Counted from the stretch's first letter, positions 23,338-32,285 are shown. The stretch: DNA of 55,186 nucleotides from Clostridia bacterium (GCA_017938645.1 JAGBBE010000041.1:1-55186), one strand, 5' to 3'. A program made the numbers and translations. The notes: generated by a model from the letters alone, not told the origin.

Positions 23338-24058
23338 TCTGTTTCCGGAGATGTTCGACAGCTTCCTTTCCACCAGCATCATCGGCCGGGCAAGAGAGGA
23401 CAAGCTCATCGATATCCGTCCGGTGGACATCCGTCCCTACAGCGACAAAAAGCACAAAAACACCGACGACTATCCCTTCGGCGGCGGTGCGGGCATGGTG
23501 ATGATGGCGCAGCCCATCGTCGACTGTGTGCGCGACGTACGCGCCCAGGGCTTTGACGGTCCGTGCATTTATTTAAGCCCGCGCGGCAAGCCTCTCAACC
23601 AGCAGAAGGTCACGGAGCTTGCGCAGCATGACGGACTGATCCTTTTGTGCGGCCACTACGAGGGCGTCGATCAGCGAGCCATTGATCTGGTGGTGGATGA
23701 GGAAATCTCGCTGGGCGATTTTGTGCTCACCGGCGGCGAACTGGCCGCCATGGCGCTGACGGACGCGGTGGCGCGTTATGTGCCGGGCGTGCTTGGCAGC
23801 GATGAGAGCACAGGCGAGGAGAGCTTCACCGACGGACTGCTGGAGTATCCGCAGTACACCCGTCCGCGCACGTTTGAGGGCATGGAGGTACCGGAGGTGC
23901 TCTTAAACGGCGATCACGCCAAAATCCGCAAGTGGCGCCGCGAACAGTCGCTTCTGACGACGCTCAGGTGCCGTCCGGATCTGTTCGAAACCGCAGAGAT
24001 GACTGACAAGGAGCGCAAGGCCGCCATCGAGATGCTTTCGCAGGAGGAAAACGGATGA
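23318..24058 (+). CDS. trmD: tRNA (guanine-N1)-methyltransferase TrmD
   Basis: A 246-residue SPOUT methyltransferase that makes m1G37 in tRNA and prevents frameshifting. Conserved: MKIAILSLFPEMFDSF, DDYPFGGGAGMVMMAQP, the knot segment LCGHYEGVDQRAIDLVVDEEI (abridged), SLGDFVLTGGELAAM and YPQYTRP. The ATG at 23318 lies inside the end of rimM. The stop overlaps the next membrane gene as ATGA. Confidence 0.97.
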   Translation: MKIAILSLFPEMFDSFLSTSIIGRAREDKLIDIRPVDIRPYSDKKHKNTDDYPFGGGAGMVMMAQPIVDCVRDVRAQGFDGPCIYLSPRGKPLNQQKVTELAQHDGLILLCGHYEGVDQRAIDLVVDEEISLGDFVLTGGELAAMALTDAVARYVPGVLGSDESTGEESFTDGLLEYPQYTRPRTFEGMEVPEVLLNGDHAKIRKWRREQSLLTTLRCRPDLFETAEMTDKERKAAIEMLSQEENG

Positions 24059-24432
24059 TCCTGAGAAAACTCGTGACGGCGCTGTGTCCGCTTTTGCTGT
24101 GCATTCTGGTTTGCACGGCCTTCCGCTGGATCGACGGGCTGATGGGCTCAGGCGCGTTCTGGGCGTTTGCGCTCAAGGGCGCGCTGCTGGGCGCGGCTTT
24201 GTCGCTGATTCTGCCCATCTCAGGCGTGCGTGCGCGCACCAACGGTCTTACCGGCTGGCTGTGGCTGGGCGCAGGGCTGCTGCTGGCTGCGGTGATCTAT
24301 CAGTACATGGAGACCACCGGCGCGGTACACCTGCCGGTGCTTAAAAGCATCATGACCGTCAACGGTCAGGTGGTGCTGGTCGAAAGCGCCGCCATGGGCT
24401 ACATGGCAGCGCTGGCGATCTGGAAACGATGA
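24055..24432 (+). CDS. Small four-helix membrane protein of unknown function
   Basis: A 125-residue protein, not recognised. Four hydrophobic segments can be seen at about residues 5-22, 33-55, 67-84 and 103-122, separated by short loops with RARTNG and METTG. It has no signal cleavage site or catalytic motif. The start overlaps the trmD stop (ATGA), so it is the last gene of the rpsP operon. The convergent small gene at 24439 begins 7 bases after its stop. Confidence 0.7.
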   Translation: MILRKLVTALCPLLLCILVCTAFRWIDGLMGSGAFWAFALKGALLGAALSLILPISGVRARTNGLTGWLWLGAGLLLAAVIYQYMETTGAVHLPVLKSIMTVNGQVVLVESAAMGYMAALAIWKR

Positions 24433-24438
24433 TATTGT

Positions 24439-24636
24439 TTACATTTTCCGCGTGGGCGGCAGGCTGTCAAGCACCAGATGATCGATGTATTCGCCGGTGG
24501 TCAGCCCCCGCCCGCGCGCTTCTTTGAGCATGATTTCACAGGCCCGTCGATCCATCAGAAGGCATACGCACACCCGGCTGTCCAGTTTCGGCGTGGTGTC
24601 CAGGTCCTGCGTGTCGGTGAAAAAGCGGCTCTTCAT
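24439..24636 (-). CDS. Small ribbon-helix-helix-like protein
   Basis: A 65-residue frame with a good GGAGGG ribosome site 8 bases before its ATG. After a polar N-terminus, SRVCVCLLMDRRACEIMLKE and GLTTGEYIDHLVLDSL suggest a strand followed by two helices, as in small ribbon-helix-helix DNA-binding proteins. This is a weak pattern match. It is convergent to the rpsP operon. It could be a regulator or a chance frame. Confidence 0.45.
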   Translation of the reverse strand: MKSRFFTDTQDLDTTPKLDSRVCVCLLMDRRACEIMLKEARGRGLTTGEYIDHLVLDSLPPTRKM

Positions 24637-24733
24637 GCGCGGTCCCTCCCACGGTGTGATTTGCTTTCAGCGTATGCCGTTTTTGGATTAGGGTGCCGCT
24701 TTTGCAGATTGCTATGCACAGAGGCGGGAAATG

Positions 24734-24742
24734 TGTTATAAT
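24734..24742 (+). promoter_or_regulatory. Extended -10 promoter before the YvlD-like gene
   Basis: TGTTATAAT: a TATAAT (24737-24742) with the TG of an extended -10. No clear -35 lies at 16-18 bp. Confidence 0.5.
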
Positions 24743-24796
24743 GAAATGACGTTTGCCTGAAAGAACGGTGACGGGAAAGTCAAAGGGGTGTGAAGG

Positions 24797-25150
24797 ATGT
24801 TTGGCGCAGTCCTGCGGTTTGGAATCACGGTGGCCGCGCTGCCGCTGTGCGCGGAGTTTATGGACGGCGTTCAGGTGCTTGATCTGCACAATGCGCTGTT
24901 TGTGGGCGCGATTCTGGCGGTTATCTTCACCGTGCTTCGTCCGCTGATCCGGATGCTTTTGAGCGTCATCAACTTCTGCACCATGGGCCTTTTGTTTGTG
25001 GTCGTGGATGCATGGCTGGTGTGGACGGCGGCAGGCTACGTGGAAAACAGCGTCCAGTTTGAAAGCTTCTGGTGGGCGCTGGCAGCGGCGCTTGCGCTCA
25101 ACGCAGCCAGAACGCTGGTAGACGTCATCACGGGCGACGTAAGACGATGA
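24797..25150 (+). CDS. YvlD/PF04020-type membrane protein (holin-like family)
   Basis: A 117-residue protein with four hydrophobic helices. The layout matches the PF04020 family, often labelled 'phage holin family': GVQVLDLHNALFVGAILAVI, then VLRPLIRMLLSVINFCTMGL, a third helix and SFWWALAAALALNAARTLV. The family has no proven function and most members are not phage genes. AAGGGGTG precedes the ATG. An upstream frame from 24753 is in another frame. surE follows 15 bases after the stop. Confidence 0.75.
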   Translation: MFGAVLRFGITVAALPLCAEFMDGVQVLDLHNALFVGAILAVIFTVLRPLIRMLLSVINFCTMGLLFVVVDAWLVWTAAGYVENSVQFESFWWALAAALALNAARTLVDVITGDVRR

Positions 25151-25165
25151 GGACAGGAGTACATT

Positions 25166-25924
25166 ATGCATATTTTTCTGGTCAATGACGACGGCATCGG
25201 CGCCAAGGGCATCATGGCGCTTCTGCGCGCGGCGGTCAAACGCGGTCACGAAGTGACGATGTGCGCGCCCAAGTATCAGCAAAGCGCTGCCAGCCACCGT
25301 TTTACGCTGGCCGATCCGCTGTATGCCGCCGAGTACCCGGTAGAGGAGCCCGGCTGTCAGGCGTGGGCGATCGCCGGTTCGCCTGCCGACTGCGTGCGTG
25401 TGGGCCTCAATCAGCTGGTTGACCGTCCGGTGGATATTGTGATTTCCGGCATCAACGACGGCTACAACGCGGGCGTCGCCGTGCATTACAGCGGCACCGT
25501 GGGCGCGGCCATGGAGGGACGTTTCCACCACCTGCCCGCTATCGCGGCCTCAATCCATCACAAGGCCACCCTGGAGATGATCGACCATCTGGCCGACTAC
25601 ACCATCCGCATGGCCGAGCAGTATGTCGCCAAAACCGTGCCCGATGGCATGATTCTCAACATCAACGCGCCGCTGGCCGCTCCCTCTGAAATCAAGGGAA
25701 GCGTGTACGCGCCGCTGGATGGCTCCTACTTCACCGATCAGTACGACCGCCGCCAGTCTCCGCGCGCGGGCATGTATTTCTGGCTGGAGGCAGGTTCGCC
25801 CATGGAGGCGTTCCACGCAGGTTCCGATAACGAGTACCTCGAAAACGGGTACATCACACTGACGCTGATGGGTCATCCCATGACGATGGACAAATCGTTC
25901 TGGGACGGACTGGACATGCACTGA
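25166..25924 (+). CDS. surE: 5'/3'-nucleotidase SurE
   Basis: A 252-residue metal-dependent nucleotidase that removes phosphate from nucleoside monophosphates. Metal-binding NDDGIGAKGI sits at the N-terminus, and IAGSPADCVRVGL, ISGINDGYNAG and YSGTVGAAMEG complete the active site. AGGAGT lies before the ATG. Length is normal. It is followed 16 bases later by an RpiR-type regulator. Confidence 0.93.
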   Translation: MHIFLVNDDGIGAKGIMALLRAAVKRGHEVTMCAPKYQQSAASHRFTLADPLYAAEYPVEEPGCQAWAIAGSPADCVRVGLNQLVDRPVDIVISGINDGYNAGVAVHYSGTVGAAMEGRFHHLPAIAASIHHKATLEMIDHLADYTIRMAEQYVAKTVPDGMILNINAPLAAPSEIKGSVYAPLDGSYFTDQYDRRQSPRAGMYFWLEAGSPMEAFHAGSDNEYLENGYITLTLMGHPMTMDKSFWDGLDMH

Positions 25925-25940
25925 GAAGGGAGCGTTTGCC

Positions 25941-26807
25941 GTGCAGGATACACGGGAGATGATCGACAGACTCAATCTGCGCGGCAGGCCTCTGAGCAAG
26001 GGACACCGCCGCATCGCCGACTATATCGCCCAGCACTATGAAAAGGCGGTCTTCATGACGGCTGCAACGCTGGGGCAGCAGTGCGGCGTGAGCGAATCCA
26101 CCGTGGTGCGCTTTGCATCCGCCATGGGCTACGAGGGATATCCGGAAATGCGCGAGGCGCTTTCGTCTTTGGTGCGCCAGCGCCTCACCAGCGAGCAGCG
26201 CTTTGCCATCGCATCCGGCATCGGCGAGCGCGATGTGCTGGAAACCGTGCTTCGCAACGACGAGCAGAACATCCGCAAGACCATTGAGGCCGTCTCCCGC
26301 CGGGAGTTTGACGACGTGGTCAGCCGCCTGCTCGGCGCGCGCAGAATCTACGTGATGGGTCTGCGTTCAGCGGCTCCGCTGGCGCAGTTCATGTATCACT
26401 ACCTGCATCAGATCCTCGACGACGTGGTGCTGGTGTCCAACACCACCGGCGACGTGTTTGAGGAAATTGCCCGCATCGGCAAACAGGACGTGCTGGTGGG
26501 CATCAGCTATCCGCGCTACTCCACGCGTACGCTCGAATGCATGCGTTTTGCGCGGCAGAACGGCGCGCAGGTGGTGGGCTTTACCGACGGCGATATGTCG
26601 CCTCTGAAGGACACTTCCGACGTGTGCCTGTGCGCATCCACCGACATGGCCAGCTTTGTGGACTCTCTGGCTGCGCCGCTGAGCCTGATCAACGCGCTGG
26701 TGGTCAGCGTGGGCCTGCACCGCCGCGAGGAGCTGGCCGAGCATTTCAAACGACTGGAAGGAATATGGAACGCGCACAGCGTCTATATCGATAAAGAGCA
26801 TGAATGA
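25941..26807 (+). CDS. MurR/RpiR-family transcriptional regulator
   Basis: A 288-residue regulator. Its N-terminal helix-turn-helix domain includes LSKGHRRIADYIAQHYEKA and TLGQQCGVSESTVVRFASAMGYEGYPEMR. The C-terminal SIS domain, which senses sugar phosphates, spans about residues 125-265 (IYVMGLRSAAPLAQFMYHYL, LVGISYPRYSTRTLE). The start is GTG 25941, behind GAAGGGAG. It overlaps the next gene by 8 bases. Its targets are not evident; no sugar phosphate pathway adjoins it. Confidence 0.92.
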   Translation: MQDTREMIDRLNLRGRPLSKGHRRIADYIAQHYEKAVFMTAATLGQQCGVSESTVVRFASAMGYEGYPEMREALSSLVRQRLTSEQRFAIASGIGERDVLETVLRNDEQNIRKTIEAVSRREFDDVVSRLLGARRIYVMGLRSAAPLAQFMYHYLHQILDDVVLVSNTTGDVFEEIARIGKQDVLVGISYPRYSTRTLECMRFARQNGAQVVGFTDGDMSPLKDTSDVCLCASTDMASFVDSLAAPLSLINALVVSVGLHRREELAEHFKRLEGIWNAHSVYIDKEHE

Positions 26808-28029
26808 AGTCATCATCATCGGCGGAGGCGCCGCAGGCCTGATGGCCGCCGTATCCGCCGCCAATGCCGGCGCTAGCGTTACGCTTCTGGAGCGCAACGA
26901 AAAGCTGGGCAAAAAGATTTACATCACCGGCAAGGGACGCTGCAACGCGACCAATGCCTGTGAACCCGACGCCTTTATGAAAAGCGTGGTCAAAAATCCC
27001 CGCTTTCTTTACAGCGCGCTCAATGCCCTGCCGCCCTCCGCTTTGATGGAGTGGCTGGAAAACCACGGCTGTCCCGTGGTGGTGGAGCGCGGCGACCGCG
27101 TTTTCCCCGAAAGCCAGAAGGCCAGCGACGTGACCCGTGCCTTTGAACGGGAGCTTCGCCGCCTGAACGTCAGCGTCCGCCTCAACGCGCGCGTGCGTTC
27201 TCTCAATGTGAAGGAAGCCCGCGTCACCGGCGTAACGCTGGAAAACGGTCAGCAGCTCCGCGCCGACTCGGTGATTCTCTGTACCGGCGGTCAGAGCTAC
27301 GTTTCCACCGGCTCCACCGGCGACGGCTGGAAGTGGCTGGAGGAACAGGGTCACACCACCTTTCCGGCGCTGCCCTCGCTGGTGGGTCTGACCAGCGATG
27401 AAAAATGGGTGCAGGATCTGCAGGGACTTTCCCTCAAAAACGTGCGCCTGACCCTCACCCGCGGCAAAAAGAAGCTCTACTCCGAGCTTGGCGAAATGCT
27501 TTTCACTCACTTTGGCGTCAGCGGCCCTCTGATTCTGAGCGCATCGGCCTACATGACCGAGCTCGCGCCCGAGGACGTGACCCTCGCCATCGACCTCAAG
27601 CCCGGCCTCAAGGCGGATCAGCTCGACGCGCGCATCCTGCGCGACGTGGCTGAGTCTCCCAAAAAGCAGCTGGGCAACCTCCTGTGCGGGCTTTTCCCGT
27701 CGCGCCTGGCGGAGAGCATGGCCAGACTCTGCAACCTTGATCCCGCGAAGCCCGCAGGCTCTCTGACGCGCGAGGAGCGCGCGCAGCTGGTGGCCAGAAC
27801 CCAGTCGCTGATCATTCCGGTCAGCGGAACGCGCAGCCTTAATGAGGCCATCGTTACCCGCGGCGGCGTGAGCGTGAAGGAAATCGATCCTTCCACCATG
27901 GAAAGCCGCCTCGTGCGCGGCCTGTACGTCGCCGGCGAACTCCTCGACGTCGACGCCCTCACCGGCGGCTTCAACCTCCACATCGCCTTCTCCACCGGCT
28001 TCCTCGCAGGCAGAGCCGCAGCGGAGTAA
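26800..28029 (+). CDS. BaiN/HI0933-family FAD-dependent oxidoreductase
   Basis: A 409-residue flavoprotein. The dinucleotide-binding motif is VIIIGGGAAGLMAAVSAANA, followed by KLGKKIYITGKGRCNATN, which is the mark of the HI0933/BaiN family. The C-terminal end carries VARGLYVAGELLDVDALTGG-type sequence (here LVRGLYVAGELLDVDALTGG) and the GGFNLHIAFSTG flavin contact. The physiological substrate is unclear; BaiN reduces bile acid intermediates in one clostridial species, while most members are uncharacterised. Its start overlaps the RpiR gene. Confidence 0.9.
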   Translation: MNEVIIIGGGAAGLMAAVSAANAGASVTLLERNEKLGKKIYITGKGRCNATNACEPDAFMKSVVKNPRFLYSALNALPPSALMEWLENHGCPVVVERGDRVFPESQKASDVTRAFERELRRLNVSVRLNARVRSLNVKEARVTGVTLENGQQLRADSVILCTGGQSYVSTGSTGDGWKWLEEQGHTTFPALPSLVGLTSDEKWVQDLQGLSLKNVRLTLTRGKKKLYSELGEMLFTHFGVSGPLILSASAYMTELAPEDVTLAIDLKPGLKADQLDARILRDVAESPKKQLGNLLCGLFPSRLAESMARLCNLDPAKPAGSLTREERAQLVARTQSLIIPVSGTRSLNEAIVTRGGVSVKEIDPSTMESRLVRGLYVAGELLDVDALTGGFNLHIAFSTGFLAGRAAAE

Positions 28030-28188
28030 CGGGGGAGAGACGCAAGGAGGCGCCGCCTCCTTGACCTCCGCTTAAGGGTTTCACCCTTAAGAATCCCGTT
28101 CTTTGGGATCAGAAGGTGGGATTCCAAAGGAATGAAATCCCTTTGGCAGGGTTTGGGGCAGCGCCCCAACGTACCCCTCCCTTTATAC
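28030..28188 (+). repeat. Modular palindromic repeat, copy C (longest, four hairpins)
   Basis: It begins at the stop of the flavoprotein. Hairpins: CAAGGAGGCG (28043-28052) with CGCCTCCTTG (28054-28063); CTTAAGGGT (28071-28079) with ACCCTTAAG (28083-28091); CCAAAGGAAT (28124-28133) with ATCCCTTTGG (28137-28146), one mismatch; TTGGGGC (28153-28159) with GCCCCAA (28163-28169). It joins modules that occur separately in copies A, D and E. Confidence 0.88.
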
Positions 28189-28208
28189 TGACTTTTGGAG
28201 TTGTATGT

Positions 28209-29198
28209 ATGCAGTACATTGTTTTGGATCTGGAATGGAACCAGCCGGTGAGCTATCAGAGCTCGGCGTACCGGAAGGTCGGAGACAGGCTTCTGTTTGA
28301 GGTCATTCAGTTTGGCGCGGCCAAGCTGGACGAGGAGCTCAACATTGTCGACACCATTTCCATTCCTGTGCATCCCACGCATTATCTGACGATTCATCCG
28401 CGCGTCAAGCGCATGACGGGTCTGACGCAGGAGGTTCTGTGCGACGCGCCGGAGTTTGTGGAAGGCTGCAATCAGTTTCTGGACTGGTGCGGCCCGGACT
28501 GTGCGTTCCTCACCTGGGGCTGCGACGACGTAAGCGTTCTGCAGCAGAATGTAGACTTTTTCCGCGTCGAGCGCGAGCTGCCCAAGATGTACGACATTCA
28601 GCGTATGTATGCGTCGGCAGTGGGCAAGAGCGGGCAGACAGCTTTGAAGACGGCCATGGAGGCGTTGGAAATCGAGGTCGAGGAAGACCGCGAGTTCCAC
28701 AACGCCATGCACGATGCATATTATACCGCGCGCGTGTTTCAGAAGCTGCCGCAGCCCATGGACGTGCTCAAGTTTGAGGAGCATCCCAAGAAGCTGTGCC
28801 ACAACGAGCGCCGCAGCCGTTTCCGCGTGACGGATACGGTTCCGTCGGTCACGGAGGCGCTGGAGAGTGAGAAGCTGACCGCGCCCGCATGTCCCACCTG
28901 TCAGAAGCCGACGAAGCTGCAGTCTGCGCTGGTGCCGCAGGCTCCGGGCAAGTATGTGGCGCTCAGTCGCTGCGCACAGCACGGCGTCATGTTTGTGAAG
29001 GTGCGCTTTTCGCAATTGCCCGACGGTCAGAAGGGCATGCACCTGAGCGTGCTCCCGGCCAACCATCAGAACCGCGCGTATGTACACACCAAGGAGCTGC
29101 AGTATCAGCTCAAGAAAAAGCGCGGCGACTACGATCAGGTGGACATTGAAGATCTCACCGAGGCGTTTTCGAGCAACATGCCCTTTGAGGACGCCTGA
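28209..29198 (+). CDS. DEDDh-type 3'-5' exonuclease with C-terminal Cys/His extension
   Basis: A 329-residue protein. The first ~180 residues are a DnaQ-like exonuclease: YIVLDLEWNQP (Asp and Glu of motif I), HPRVKRMTGLTQEVL, WGCDDVSVL and HNAMHDAYYTARVF (motif III). The C-terminal ~140 residues hold CPTCQKPTKL and SRCAQHG, possibly a zinc ribbon, and a polar tail. KapD-like or sporulation-type exonucleases of Firmicutes are the closest in pattern. The ATG at 28209 follows GGAG by 8 bases; the longer frame from 28116 would begin within the repeat and is rejected. Whether the target is RNA or DNA is not clear. Confidence 0.82.
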   Translation: MQYIVLDLEWNQPVSYQSSAYRKVGDRLLFEVIQFGAAKLDEELNIVDTISIPVHPTHYLTIHPRVKRMTGLTQEVLCDAPEFVEGCNQFLDWCGPDCAFLTWGCDDVSVLQQNVDFFRVERELPKMYDIQRMYASAVGKSGQTALKTAMEALEIEVEEDREFHNAMHDAYYTARVFQKLPQPMDVLKFEEHPKKLCHNERRSRFRVTDTVPSVTEALESEKLTAPACPTCQKPTKLQSALVPQAPGKYVALSRCAQHGVMFVKVRFSQLPDGQKGMHLSVLPANHQNRAYVHTKELQYQLKKKRGDYDQVDIEDLTEAFSSNMPFEDA

Positions 29199-29213
29199 AA
29201 CAAGGAGTATGCC

Positions 29214-30878
29214 ATGGAACAGATCATCGTCAGGATCAGCGGGCAGGAGAGAGCCTTCGAACGCGGCGTCACGGCCGCCGAGGCGGTTTCTGCCATGCTT
29301 GAGAAGAGTCAGGCACAGCGCGTTTTGTGTGTTCAGCGCGGCGGCATGTGTCTGGAGCTGAATGAACGGCTGGAGGCAGACGCCGAACTGGTGCCGCTTA
29401 CCTATCAGGACGAGGAAGGGCGGCGTGTGTACGAGCGTTCGCTGCGGTTTCTGTTTCTTCTGAGCATGAAGCGCCTGTATCCCGGAAAGCGGGTGAGGAT
29501 GCTCAACTCCGTGGGCTACGGGCTGAGCATCCGCATGGTGGACGGCGAGATGGGCCACGACATGGCCCGGGCGCTGGAAAAAGACATGCAGGAGCTTGTG
29601 CGGCAGGATCTGCCGTTTGTCAAGGAAATGTGGAGCCGCGCCGAGGCCATTGCATACTTTGAAAAAGAGGGCTGGCAGGACAAGGCGGAGCTTCTGCGCT
29701 ACCGCTCGCGCGAGAACATTGCGATGTACCGCATCGGGCCCCTGTGCGAGTATTTTTACGGCGCGATGCTGCCCTCCACCGGTTACATCCGCGCCTTCCG
29801 CGTCAAGCCGCATTTCCCGGGTGTGGTGCTGCTCGCTCCTTCGCCCGACGACCCCGATCAGCCTGCGCCCTACGTGCCCAGAGCCAAGTTCCTCAGGCAG
29901 TTCACGCAGTCGCAGCAGTGGTGCGGGATTCTGGGCGCTCAGAATGCTGCCGACGTCAACCGCATGATGCAGGAAGGAAGGATGCGCGAGTTTATCCGCA
30001 TCAATGAAGCCCTGCACGATAAATCCATCGCAGGAATTGCCGATGAAATCGTGCGCCGCGGCGCGCGCGTGGTGATGATCTTCGGCCCCTCGTCGTCGGG
30101 CAAGACGACCTTTGCCAACCGGCTTGCGGTGCACCTGCGGGTGCTGGGGCAGAAGCCGCATCTTTTGTCGCTGGATGATTTTTACCGCAACCGCGCAGAT
30201 GTGCCGCTGGAGGAGGACGGTCAGCCGGATCTGGAGCATGTAGACGCGCTGGATGTACCGTTTTTGACCGAGTGTCTGGAGGGCCTTCTGGCCGGACGCA
30301 CGGTGATGATGCCGCGCTACTCCTTCAAAACCGGCAGCCGCGAGCCTGAAGGCGTGCCGCTGAAGGTCGGCGCAGGAGAACCGCTGCTCATCGAAGGCAT
30401 CCACGGCATGAACGACCGCATCACAGCCGAGATTCCCGAGCAGCTGATGTTCGGCATCTATGTGAGCGCGCTGGGCTGCATCAACCTGGACGATCACAAC
30501 CGCATCCGCACCACGGATGTGCGTTTGCTTCGCCGCATCGTGCGCGATATCCGCTTCCGCAACACCTCGCCGCAGGAGACCATCCGCATGTGGCCCAAGG
30601 TGCGGCAGGGAGAGGAAAAATGGATTTTCCCCAATCAGGAGAAGGCCGATGTGATGTTCAATACCTCGCTTCACTACGAGCTCCCGGTGCTCAAGGTGAT
30701 GGCCTACGAATTGCTTCTGGCCATCCCGCACAGCTCGCCGGAGTATCTGGTGGCGCGCAGGCTGCTGAAGGTACTTAACTACTTCCTGCCGGCGGACGGC
30801 AGCATGATGAACGAGATCCCGCCTCTGAGCATCCTCAGGGAGTTTGTGGGCGAGTGCTCGTTCTACGATCATCATTAA
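29214..30878 (+). CDS. Uridine kinase-like nucleoside kinase with TGS/SAD-like N-terminus
   Basis: A 554-residue protein of a clostridial family in which a P-loop kinase of the uridine kinase/phosphoribulokinase type is fused behind a threonyl-tRNA synthetase-like N-terminal half. The first ~60 residues resemble TGS. The middle (LNSVGYGLSIRMVDG ... FYGAMLPSTGYIRAF) resembles the SAD-like part, but the HxxxH metal site of true editing domains is absent. Walker A is IFGPSSSGKTTFANRLA (about residues 288-304), then LLSLDDFYRNR and LLIEGIHGMND. AAGGAG precedes the ATG. Nucleoside phosphorylation is the expected activity; the role of the front half is not known. Confidence 0.85.
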   Translation: MEQIIVRISGQERAFERGVTAAEAVSAMLEKSQAQRVLCVQRGGMCLELNERLEADAELVPLTYQDEEGRRVYERSLRFLFLLSMKRLYPGKRVRMLNSVGYGLSIRMVDGEMGHDMARALEKDMQELVRQDLPFVKEMWSRAEAIAYFEKEGWQDKAELLRYRSRENIAMYRIGPLCEYFYGAMLPSTGYIRAFRVKPHFPGVVLLAPSPDDPDQPAPYVPRAKFLRQFTQSQQWCGILGAQNAADVNRMMQEGRMREFIRINEALHDKSIAGIADEIVRRGARVVMIFGPSSSGKTTFANRLAVHLRVLGQKPHLLSLDDFYRNRADVPLEEDGQPDLEHVDALDVPFLTECLEGLLAGRTVMMPRYSFKTGSREPEGVPLKVGAGEPLLIEGIHGMNDRITAEIPEQLMFGIYVSALGCINLDDHNRIRTTDVRLLRRIVRDIRFRNTSPQETIRMWPKVRQGEEKWIFPNQEKADVMFNTSLHYELPVLKVMAYELLLAIPHSSPEYLVARRLLKVLNYFLPADGSMMNEIPPLSILREFVGECSFYDHH

Positions 30879-30896
30879 GAAAAAGGGTGTATTGTT

Positions 30897-32240
30897 GTGG
30901 AAATCTTCGCAGCGCTTGTGGAAGGCCTGATGGGCGTCATGAGCGTTTGGCTGATTGTGCTGCTCCTGTGGCAGGTGCTCATCAGCTTCTTTGGCTTCAG
31001 CCGCAAAACCAAGAACTATCAGGATCACGAACCCGAAAAGCGCTTCCTGGTGCTGGTGCCCGCTCATAACGAGGAGAAGGTCATCGGCGATATCATCAAC
31101 AATCTGTCGCATATGGACTATCCGCGTGAGATGTATGACTTCTACATCCTCGCTGACAACTGCACTGACCACACCGCCGACGTGGCGCGCAGCATGGGTG
31201 CAAACGTGCTGGAGTTCTTCAAGGACGGTCCCGATGCGCCCACCGGCAAGCCCATCGCGCTGCAGAAGGCGCTCAACGCGCTGGAGGGCTATCAGGACAA
31301 ATACGATCTGGTGATGTTCTTCGACGCGGACAATCTGGCCGATCCCAACATGTTCCGCGAGGTCAACAGCCAGTTTGTGGATGCAAACGGCAAGGCGGAT
31401 ATCATCCAGTGCTACCTGGGTGCGAAGAACCGCAAGGGCATGGTGGCGCTGTTTTACTACATGAGCTACACCATTACCAACCGCTTTTTCCAGTTTGCCA
31501 AAAGCCGCATGGGCCTCAACTCCGTGATCGGCGGCACGGGCTTTGCGGTGTCGGCAAAGTATCTGCACAGCCGCGGAGGCTGGACGGCCATGTCGCTGAC
31601 CGAGGACTTTGAGCTGCAGATCGAGGCCACCTGCGAGGGCAGACGCATCCTGTGGAACAACAACGTTCGCATCTACGACGAAAAGCCCACCCGCTTCCGC
31701 GCCAGCTTCCGCCAGCGCACGCGCTGGGCGCAGGGCCACTGGTTTGTGGCGTTCAAAAACACCGGCAGGCTGTTCAAGTCCCTTGTGAAGGGAACAATCA
31801 AGCCGCTGGAGTTCTTCTCCACCTTCCTGTACATGTACAGCCTCACGCCCTTTGTGGTGCTGGTCATTGAACTGGCGCTGGGCATGGTGATGTCGGTGCT
31901 GGCGATGTTCGGACTGGTTCCTCCGCGTCCGGTCTTTGTGGACGCAACCAGCTGGTTTACGGGCAATCTGCCCAGCATTCTTCTGTTCTTCTATTCGTTC
32001 GTGTTCCTGTTCTACATGGGCGAGTGGATGGACAACCGCATCCGCTTTGACATCAAGGTGCTGCCGGGACTGTTGGTGAGCATGCTGATCAACACCGTTG
32101 TGGCCGGCTGGGCGCAGGTGGTGGGATTGTTCAAGCACCGCCAGCAGAGCAAGTGGGTCAAGACCGAACATTCCATGGACCACTCCAAGGACCTTACTGT
32201 GAGCCTGAGCGATGTGGGTCTGGAAGAAAAAAATAAATAA
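30897..32240 (+). CDS. Processive family 2 glycosyltransferase, membrane-bound
   Basis: A 447-residue glycosyltransferase similar to cellulose and hyaluronan synthases. One N-terminal membrane helix (about residues 7-33) precedes the GT2 domain: VLVPAHNEEKVIGDII, FFDADNLADP (D,DxD), SLTEDFELQIEA and the processive-type QRTRWAQGHW. Three C-terminal helices follow (about residues 305-405). The GTG start is 18 bases after the kinase stop and behind AAAGGGTGT. It probably makes an extracellular or wall polysaccharide. No partner export or regulatory gene is next to it. A terminator follows. Confidence 0.9.
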   Translation: MEIFAALVEGLMGVMSVWLIVLLLWQVLISFFGFSRKTKNYQDHEPEKRFLVLVPAHNEEKVIGDIINNLSHMDYPREMYDFYILADNCTDHTADVARSMGANVLEFFKDGPDAPTGKPIALQKALNALEGYQDKYDLVMFFDADNLADPNMFREVNSQFVDANGKADIIQCYLGAKNRKGMVALFYYMSYTITNRFFQFAKSRMGLNSVIGGTGFAVSAKYLHSRGGWTAMSLTEDFELQIEATCEGRRILWNNNVRIYDEKPTRFRASFRQRTRWAQGHWFVAFKNTGRLFKSLVKGTIKPLEFFSTFLYMYSLTPFVVLVIELALGMVMSVLAMFGLVPPRPVFVDATSWFTGNLPSILLFFYSFVFLFYMGEWMDNRIRFDIKVLPGLLVSMLINTVVAGWAQVVGLFKHRQQSKWVKTEHSMDHSKDLTVSLSDVGLEEKNK

Positions 32241-32250
32241 TCAATTTTCA

Positions 32251-32277
32251 AACCGCCGCCCTCTCAGCGGCGGTTTT
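32251..32277 (+). terminator. Terminator after the GT2 gene
   Basis: AACCGCCGC (32251-32259) pairs through GCGGCGGTT (from 32267) and runs into five T residues. Confidence 0.92.
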
Positions 32278-32285
32278 TAATGTTT

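Noticed and set aside
24797..25150. Phage holin
   Set aside because: The family label is historical; no other phage gene is in the window and the helix plan is that of the chromosomal YvlD group.
28116..28208. N-terminal extension of the exonuclease
   Set aside because: It reads through the palindromic repeat; the ATG at 28209 has a well-placed GGAG and begins exactly at the conserved domain.
27618..32183. A 1521-codon open frame on the minus strand
   Set aside because: It lies antisense to the exonuclease, kinase and GT2 genes and part of the flavoprotein, all of which have clear family motifs. Long antisense frames are expected in GC-rich DNA with this codon bias; the protein has no recognisable domain.
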